DNA of 64,000 nt. Source: Glutinoglossum americanum (Eukaryota > Ascomycota > Geoglossomycetes > Geoglossales > Geoglossaceae). A program made the position numbers and the translations under genes. Position 1 is the first letter of the stretch, and every line of letters begins with the position of its first letter. This document shows, in pieces, positions 57,880 to 64,000 of the stretch. The notes below the pieces were generated by a model. The model saw only the letters and a list, made by a program, of their open reading frames with translations, made no database searches and was not told the origin of the DNA. The stretch covers positions 1 through 64,000 of the forward strand of contig JAGHQL010000078.1 of NCBI GenBank assembly GCA_020080175.1. Direction: 5' to 3'.

Positions 57880-58711
57880 TCACCAGCCAGGCCGATTATA
57901 AACATAAGTATCAGGAGCTGGCATATGAGTGACTCCGGGCATCATTGGTGGCGGTGGTGCTCGTGGCACAGGCGGTGGAGGAGCAGATGGGGCCAATGGA
58001 GGCGGAGTTCTCGTGGCAAGTCTGCGGCCTCTCCGACTGCGTCGCCGTTCCAGCGGCGGCGGGTCAACGGCTTCTATTTCCGCCCGTCCCCTCAGTTTTC
58101 TCAATCCACCGTCTAGCGGCGGATCCGCTACTTGTGGCGCTGAATCACTTGGTAGGTTGAGGTCGACAAGACCGTAGAAATAGTCCAAAACTTCCGGGTA
58201 TCGACGCACGCTCTGTCGCCAGTCCTCGTCAATACCACGCTTCAGTTCAATCTCAGCTTGTTCAATAGTCCAAGGGTCAACCCCACGAAGGTGATATGTC
58301 GCAGCGCTTTGGTGGAGATAGTTGATATGCATTTGGTGTTGATGGTTGCGATGTGAAACGAGTGCGGTATAGTACTGGAGAATGTAGTCTTTTGCGTGCT
58401 GGGTCACCCATACACTTTATATATGTTATGTCAGTCCTCAGCCTTTGTAGAAAATGGAAAATGGATGGAGAGACTGCGGTGTACAACTGAGTATAGGGGT
58501 ACCAAAGACGATAAAAGCGATACGGCCAGAGGTCTACCGATTTGGACTTGCTAATGCGAGGACGCAATGAAATGGTGGATTACCGTATCTCGTCGAGGAT
58601 CGAGTTCATCATCCGCTGTTCTGCCTGCCTCACCGCAAGCTCCAAGCTGTCGTTCTCACACGGACATCTCATGTGAGGCGATGCATCGCAGAGGGCACAA
58701 TTTGGATCCAT
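57880..58711 (-). CDS. conserved fungal protein with Cys-rich N-terminus
   Basis: Exons are 58711-58584 and 58414-57880, giving 220 residues. The intron (169 bp, GTAATC...ATAAAG) joins LDEIR/VWVTQHAKDY in phase. The start is MDPNCALCDASPHMRCPCEN, with four cysteines in a zinc-binding-like spacing. A helical middle follows (LELAVRQAEQRMMNSILDEI), then the most conserved-looking segment, EIELKRGIDEDWRQSVRRYP then EVLDYFYGLVDLNLPSD. The tail is proline-rich (PPPLAPSAPPPPVPRAPPPP). I recall this as a widespread but uncharacterised family in filamentous ascomycetes. An alternative in-frame ATG lies 14 codons upstream (58753). Confidence 0.78.
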
Positions 58712-59576
58712 GATCTCGAAGCGATCCCTGGTTCGTGGGTCTATGATCAACATGACTGTAATAACTTGCACCCGTAACGAAAACCAGAGCTTAAAAGATC
58801 AAAAATTCGTAAAGCATGGGGGGTCCATCTTTCGCAGAAAAAACCAAAAACCTCAAAACCCGGGTTATTAAAAAGGAGTAGAGTAGGATGGTTGCGAGAT
58901 ACAGTAATTTTGAACAGCTCACAAGCTTTCCTCACTTACAAGAATCCTCCCCGCTGCGTATCACAGCACGTTTGGACGACTTGGACAGGTCCAATACGCC
59001 GGGAGCGGTATGGACAGCTTTGCTTTTGTGACGAGAAAATGAATCGGATATTTCAATCAATAGAGGTAATCCGTCACCTCCTCTACCACAGCCAGCTCAA
59101 CAAGGTAAAATGGGAGACAACCTGCTAGAGGTGGGGAATCTGTGGGCTTTCGCTCGTTTCCGGGGTCACCCATTCCCGCAGCTGCGCACTTCTTGGTCCA
59201 AGCCAATAACACCAATAACTAAACCACAGTCGCGTTTTGTGTCAAGGAATTCGTCATGCACGCCATCGCTATTCGGCCAATCGACCTTTTGTGATCCCAC
59301 GGCAGAGTGTTGGACTTCGTGGGATGGCCCCACTGGACTCGTCGTTTGCGTGCGATCATTTCTGCAGTCTAGTTTAGTTGCTCGATTCGATTGGGCTGCT
59401 TGAATAACTACATGTTACACCGCTTGTTTCTACGACTCGTATGTCTATTCCAAGCATCATTAATATCCCGGACATAATGACATCGTTACGGATGAATATT
59501 AATTGATAGTGGGGGTCGTTTGAATCCGGGGAAATATAGCGTCGCATCATAACGATCAGCCAATAAGATAGAGCCA
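58712..59576. other. divergent promoter region
   Basis: 865 bp between the starts of the conserved protein (minus) and the JmjC gene (plus). No coding or RNA feature is supported. Confidence 0.4.
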
Positions 59577-61190
59577 ATGGATACTTTGAGGCTCTCATGC
59601 AGCAAAGCCGTTGAACATATAAAGAACGAGCTACAAGATGAAGGGAGTTGGTCTGCCTTGCAGCTTTCGAATGAATTTCTTGCTAAGCCAATACAGGTGC
59701 TATCAATGAATGTGGTGTTCCAACCACCCAGTTGTTGCTCCAATTATGTCATGTAGCCATTACTACTCCCCCGAAAGATGAAGGATCCCAATTTCAGAAG
59801 GGCTTGCTTCGAAGTGACGATTTGATTCGTCTCTCCCATGACAAGTTAAACTCATTTCCATTCAAAGATGTTCCTCTCCCATGGCGTAGGTTATATACAG
59901 ATGCCAGTGTTCTTAAGGCAGTGTTTCAGATCTCCATCTTCATGGCTGAGGGTTACCCACCGGGAGACAGGGAAGCAATTAGACTTCGACCTGGGGACAG
60001 GGAGTCCAAGTTCCTGATAGCTCTAGAGTCGTCCGGCCGGAATGATGTGGGCTCATACGATTGGCAATCTGACGTTGTACGAACACTCGATCAGGCGATT
60101 ATCATGGCTGGTGCGCCAGGAAAGAGCCGCAGGTCTTCGATTGAAGACATCTTGGATTCTCTGCAAATTGCTACGGACTCAATGCTAAGTAATCACAGCA
60201 ACGGTAGCATTTCTGATAGACAGTCCAGCAAGCGTCGAAAACTCGATCCCTACGAGACCAACGATACGTTTCCCCAGTATTCTAACCGTGTTCCAGCGCT
60301 GCGGTTTCCAATTCAGCAAGTAGAGGCCCTCTCTCTCTCTGCATTCGAACATCATCTCTCTGCCTGCAAAGATGGACCAAGACCGCTAATTATCACCAAT
60401 GCGCTTTTACACTGGCCCGCTCTAAACGAACGCCCTTGGAAAAAGCCGTCATACCTACTAAGGAAGACATTTGGAGGTCGGCGCCTTGTACCTATCGAGA
60501 TAGGGAGAAGCTATGTCGATGAAGGCTGGAGCCAAGCCATTATACCCTTTCGCACCTTTTTGTCTGACTACTTCCTACCCAAACCTGAAGATAGCCAAGG
60601 TGTCGGGTATCTAGCCCAGTATGACCTCTTTTCTCAAATCCCTTCTCTTCGGGATGACATTTCAATCCCAGACTACTGCTACACCTCGCCCCCGCCACCG
60701 ATGGCCGACACCCCTCTGGCAACAAAGGCCATTCAGCAACTAGATGAGCCTCTGCTAAATGCATGGTTTGGACCCGCAGGCACTATCTCCCCGCTACACA
60801 CAGACCCTTACCACAACGTTCTCTGTCAAGTTGTTGGGAAGAAATACGTAAGGCTATACAGTCCATTTGAGAGCGACAAGGTATACCCACGGGTCGTCGA
60901 TGAATGGGGCATTGATATGAGTAATACAAGTCAGGTTGATGTGAGCACTATCGGAGATACTGCGGATGGGAATTCATCACTACATTGCCGGAATGCAATG
61001 TTTCCGCTATTCGGAGACGCAAATTACGTTGAGGGAATACTGGGAGAGGGGGATTGTCTCTATATCCCTGTAGGCTCCTTATCTACTAGTCTCTAAGTTT
61101 CGTATGCTCACGCGCAGTTTCTAGGTCGGCTGGTGGCATTACGTACAGAGCCTAAGTGTCAGTTTCAGCGTCAGCTTCTGGTGGAACTAG
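59577..61190 (+). CDS. JmjC-domain protein of the JMJD5/KDM8 type
   Basis: The proposed exons are 59577-59696, 59732-61069 and 61125-61190, giving 507 residues. The helical N-terminus contains [20 protein letters not shown], shared by JMJD5-type proteins. The JmjC core has the recruitment strand [17 protein letters not shown], iron ligands H396 and D398 in [10 protein letters not shown], the lysine-containing [12 protein letters not shown], and the third ligand H491 in [19 protein letters not shown]. The last two parts join only through the final intron (GTAGGC...TTTCTAG). The first intron would be just 35 bp (donor after AAGCCAATACAG), which is unusually short; an alternative donor at 59647 with acceptor at 59756 is possible. 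Family members hydroxylate arginine or act on histone tails. The target here is unknown. Confidence 0.85.
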
Positions 61191-61719
61191 TACGAACCCG
61201 GGTGTCAATATGTCAACCGCTCTGAGTTTTGATGAAAACTTCCAATAGCCAGTACGATACAGCTAGGGCAATTACTCAAACACCGCGGGTTTTCATTTTG
61301 TTTACTTGGATACTATAAAAGTTTACTGAAATACTATAACTTTGATTCTGACCCGCCACCACCCGAGGCTCATCGGAAGAACATACCGTTAATGTATAAG
61401 GCAATTCGGTATAAGAATGTATCCTACATAAGAATGTCCTCTCTATAAGAATGTCCTTCGCCGACCTAACCATATTCTTATACTTTCCGTACTTACATCT
61501 GCTTATGTAACCACAGGGTCATAGGAATCGTCCAGCTCACCATTTAAAGCGGCGTCAGCTGGGTTCTCCAGCAGCCAAGACTGTTGCACCGTCTGGAAGA
61601 CTCCGACATCGCCTCGCGAACTTGTAACCGACAACGGTCTTAACGCCTCGACCCGTTGCCTGTTGGAATCACGTATTTAGTTCTTACTCAACTTATCATC
61701 TGAGTGAGAGAATATCAAC
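61191..61719. other. intergenic region with short tandem repeats
   Basis: Between the JmjC gene and RAD6, both plus. Its left half includes two copies of a TTTACT...ATACTATAA phrase (near 61300-61340) and the 17-bp repeats listed separately. A pyrimidine-poor leader precedes the RAD6 ATG. Confidence 0.5.
61411..61461. repeat. 17-bp-period repeats, possible pogo-type transposon end
   Basis: Three units start at 61411, 61428 and 61445, each beginning ATAAGAATGT with a variable 7-bp remainder, and a reversed copy (ATTCTTATA) follows at about 61471. On the minus strand the unit reads GGACATTCTTATA. Repeated blocks of this kind (CTATAAxGGACATxxTTATA) are a hallmark of the terminal repeats of pogo/Fot-type Tc1-mariner elements. 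No transposase frame or matching opposite end is visible, so at most this is a remnant or a MITE end. Confidence 0.5.
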
Positions 61720-62471
61720 ATGTCCACCCCTGCGCGTCGCCGCTTGATGCGCGACTTCAAGGTGCGTCTGTTACGCTGCGGAGAACCTGTTTCCAGCCTG
61801 ACCTTCCTATCCTCTCGAGCCTTATCGATAGGAGCGGTGACTACTCTTTAATCGTACACAAAACTGATCTTCCCCGCGGTTATAGCGTATGCAAACTGAT
61901 CCCCCTGCGGGCGTTTCTGCCTCTCCTATTGCGGACAATGTCATGACCTGGTGAGTACCATTTCCCTCTAAATCGCCCTTTCGCTGATTAAGTAGCTGAT
62001 ACACTCTTTGACTATAGGAATGCAGTCATCATTGGTCCAGCAGACACTCCCTTTGAAGATGGCACTTTCCGTCTTGTCATGCACTTTGAGGAGCAGTATC
62101 CGAACAAGCCACCAGGAGTCAAGTTCATCAGCCAGATGTTCCATCCTAATGTCTACGGTACTGGTGAGCTCTGCTTGGATATCTTGCAGAATAGGTGGAG
62201 CCCAACCTATGACGTAGCCGCTATCTTAACTAGCATCCAGAGGTAGGATCTGATTAACACTTGTTTTACATTCTGTTAATGAAATGGCGCCTATTGCTCA
62301 TTTCGGAAGACTGGTGTGGCTAATTTGTACGCATTTCTAACAACCAGTCTCCTCAATGACCCTAATACTTCTTCTCCCGCAAATGTTGAAGCGTCCAATT
62401 TGTACAAAGATAATCGGCGTGAATATACGAAGCGAGTCCGCGAGACCGTGGAGAAGAGCTGGGACGACTAA
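61720..62471 (+). CDS. RAD6: ubiquitin-conjugating enzyme E2 Rad6/Ubc2
   Basis: Exons are 61720-61761, 61886-61950, 62018-62242 and 62348-62471, giving 151 residues, the normal length for filamentous fungi. The protein is [28 protein letters not shown]...[18 protein letters not shown], with [20 protein letters not shown] holding the catalytic Cys88, and ends [11 protein letters not shown] without the long acidic tail of budding yeast. With Bre1 it monoubiquitinates histone H2B; with Rad18 it modifies PCNA in post-replication repair; with Ubr1 it serves the N-degron pathway. Four exons with short introns are typical of the gene in this group. Confidence 0.97.
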
Positions 62472-63268
62472 CGAAGACGACATTGGGTAGGGTGGATGAT
62501 GCGTGTTTTGAAATTTCAAGACCTTGTGATGGGCTTTATGGGGAAATACAGACCTACGAGACTTTGTGATTCCTTCAGGCGGAGGAAGTTGGGTTTTAAC
62601 TTCACCGTACTCATGCAGACCATGTCTAGCATGTTCGTTTCTACTCAATTTCATGAATATTTTATTTAGTCTCTCCAGCATGCTTGTGATTCTTGGGCGC
62701 ATGGGTGGGGCCATTATATCAGTCAGTTGCTCATCGCTGGCATGGTGTTGGAAAGGATGCTTTATGCATAGTCATCAATGAAATTTAATGGTTGCGGGAA
62801 GGCGAAGGTCTACGATAAATTCCCCACGGGCAAGGATAATATGCATGTGTGCAAGAACTCGTTCGTGAAGCTGCAGGTAGCCGTTGTGTCAAAATGTCCA
62901 ATTTCCGGGAACACTCGCCAAGGCCTGCGTTCAGACGAACGAACGCGGGCTATCAACAAAGTTATCAACACCAGCAAGACGTCATCAACAAGCTCTCCTA
63001 CAGCCAAACCGTCTTTTATCCACACACCTAGTCCCAAAATAAATAATCCAGAGCTTTTGCGCGTCTGGTAACCACCAGATCTAAAATTTGTTCATCTAAA
63101 CTTCGTTTAGTCGCGTCTCCTTAGCTCGTGAATCTTGCGGCTCAATCCCCAGCAGCATCGAAATAACGCCACCTAACGGCTTACTGCGGTCCCCTGAGGG
63201 TTTCTGTTTTTGCACGAGGAGGGGACACAAAAGTGCCTCTAGGCGTGTACTAGAAAACATCCGCAGTC
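62472..63268. other. intergenic region
   Basis: About 800 bp between RAD6 and the kinesin gene, both plus. A short plus frame (62778-63071) has no domain. Nothing else is visible. Confidence 0.4.
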
Positions 63269-64000
63269 ATGGCGTAAGTTACTCCCCTGAATGCAGGATT
63301 TGGCCGGGAGAGAGTTACCTGGTGCTGATATCTGCGGTGTTCATATAGGGACGTTAAGGGATCTGGAAGTGGTAACACCATCAAGGGTACGCATATCTTG
63401 TTCGACATGAGGTGGTCCTAGATATGAGATTACAGATGGAGGACTGACTGCGAAGTATCCTAGTGGTGGCGCGATTTCGGCCCCAAAACAAGATAGAGCT
63501 GGAGAGCGGAGGGGAACCCATTGTACAATTTCAATCGGAGGATACGTGCGAATTGAACGTATGTCCACGCTATCCAGCGCTATTATCTCGTGGCCAAAAC
63601 ACTATGAGTTGCGCCCTAAGGTATCTGCTAATTTGCTACAGTCGAAAGAAGCAGCTGGTGCCTTTACTTTCGACCGCGTTTTCGATATGAACTCTCGCCA
63701 GAAAGACGTATTCAACTTTTCCATCAAATCTACCGTCGACGACATCCTTAATGGCTACAATGGTACGGTTTTCGCCTATGGGCAGACCGGGGCTGGGAAA
63801 TCATATACTATGATGGGGTCAGACATAGACAATGATGATACCCGGGGTATAATCCCACGTATTGTCGAGCAGATCTTTGCGAGTATTTTGGCTAGTCCCG
63901 AGAATATCGAGTACACTGTCAGAGTCAGTTATATGGAGATCTATATGGAACGGATCCGGGACCTCCTAGCGCCACAGAACGACAACCTGCCCGTGCATGA
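63269..64000 (+). CDS. kinesin-1 heavy chain, N-terminal part (runs off the window)
   Basis: Exons so far are 63269-63273, 63349-63386, 63464-63558 and 63642 to the window end. The first exon holds only ATGGC. The joined protein reads MADVKGSGSGNTIK/VVARFRPQNKIELESGG, then ELN/SKEAAGAFTFDRVF. The P-loop AYGQTGAGKSYTMMG (GQTGAGKS at about 93-100) follows, and then the switch-side sequence IEYTVRVSYMEIYMERIRDL. This is the conserved motor domain of conventional kinesin, the plus-end-directed microtubule motor that carries vesicles, endosome-bound dynein and other cargo in hyphae. The remaining motor, neck and stalk lie outside the window. Confidence 0.93.

Overview
This 64 kb window is nuclear DNA of a filamentous ascomycete (Pezizomycotina). 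The genes have short GT-AG introns, mostly about 50-120 bp. The families are typical of that group: a PLAC8 protein, a fungal rhodopsin-fold membrane protein, a HAM1-type protein, a Zn(II)2Cys6 regulator with a fungal-specific middle domain, a homeobox/C2H2 factor and a mitochondrial MSS116-type helicase. Ankyrin and cysteine-rich membrane families like those at 2.9-4.3 kb are common in Pezizomycetes, but I cannot fix the genus. I could support no virus-like element, CRISPR array, rRNA or tRNA.

Layout. 0.5-7.4 kb: mitochondrial Obg GTPase (-), a cysteine-rich single-pass membrane protein followed in the same frame by a broken ankyrin segment (+), and a seven-helix membrane protein with a triple tail motif (-). 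7.4-10.7 kb: a gene-poor stretch rich in homopolymers. 10.7-21 kb: a single-pass membrane protein (-), a small CYSTM protein (+), a homeobox/C2H2 factor with a C-terminal duplicated module (+), and a second C2H2 gene whose first intron is problematic (+). 21-30 kb: CUE-AlkB-GRF oxygenase (-) head to head with PEX7 (+), a vWA-like protein (-), and a cysteine-free E2-like protein (-). 32-38 kb: MFS transporter and Zn(II)2Cys6 regulator, both (+). 38.8-47 kb: HAM1-type protein (-), F-box protein with a long acidic insert (+), PLAC8 protein (-). 49-64 kb: TRM4 tRNA methyltransferase, a conserved membrane-anchored protein and MSS116 helicase (all +), CCDC124/Lso2 and a conserved fungal protein (both -), a JMJD5-like JmjC protein, RAD6 and the start of a kinesin-1 heavy chain (all +).

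How the genes relate. Most are housekeeping genes with independent promoters, and nothing resembles a metabolite cluster or an operon. Shared themes are mitochondrial and translation functions (MTG2, MSS116, TRM4, CCDC124), chromatin and DNA repair (AlkB-like, RAD6, JMJD5-like) and transport (kinesin-1 and an E2-like protein that could be the Fts/AKTIP dynein-adaptor subunit). No complete new system was found. The best leads are the Cys-free E2-like protein, the receptor-ankyrin remnant, the duplicated module in the homeobox protein, the three-copy GGLL tail motif and a 17-bp-period repeat resembling a pogo-type transposon end.
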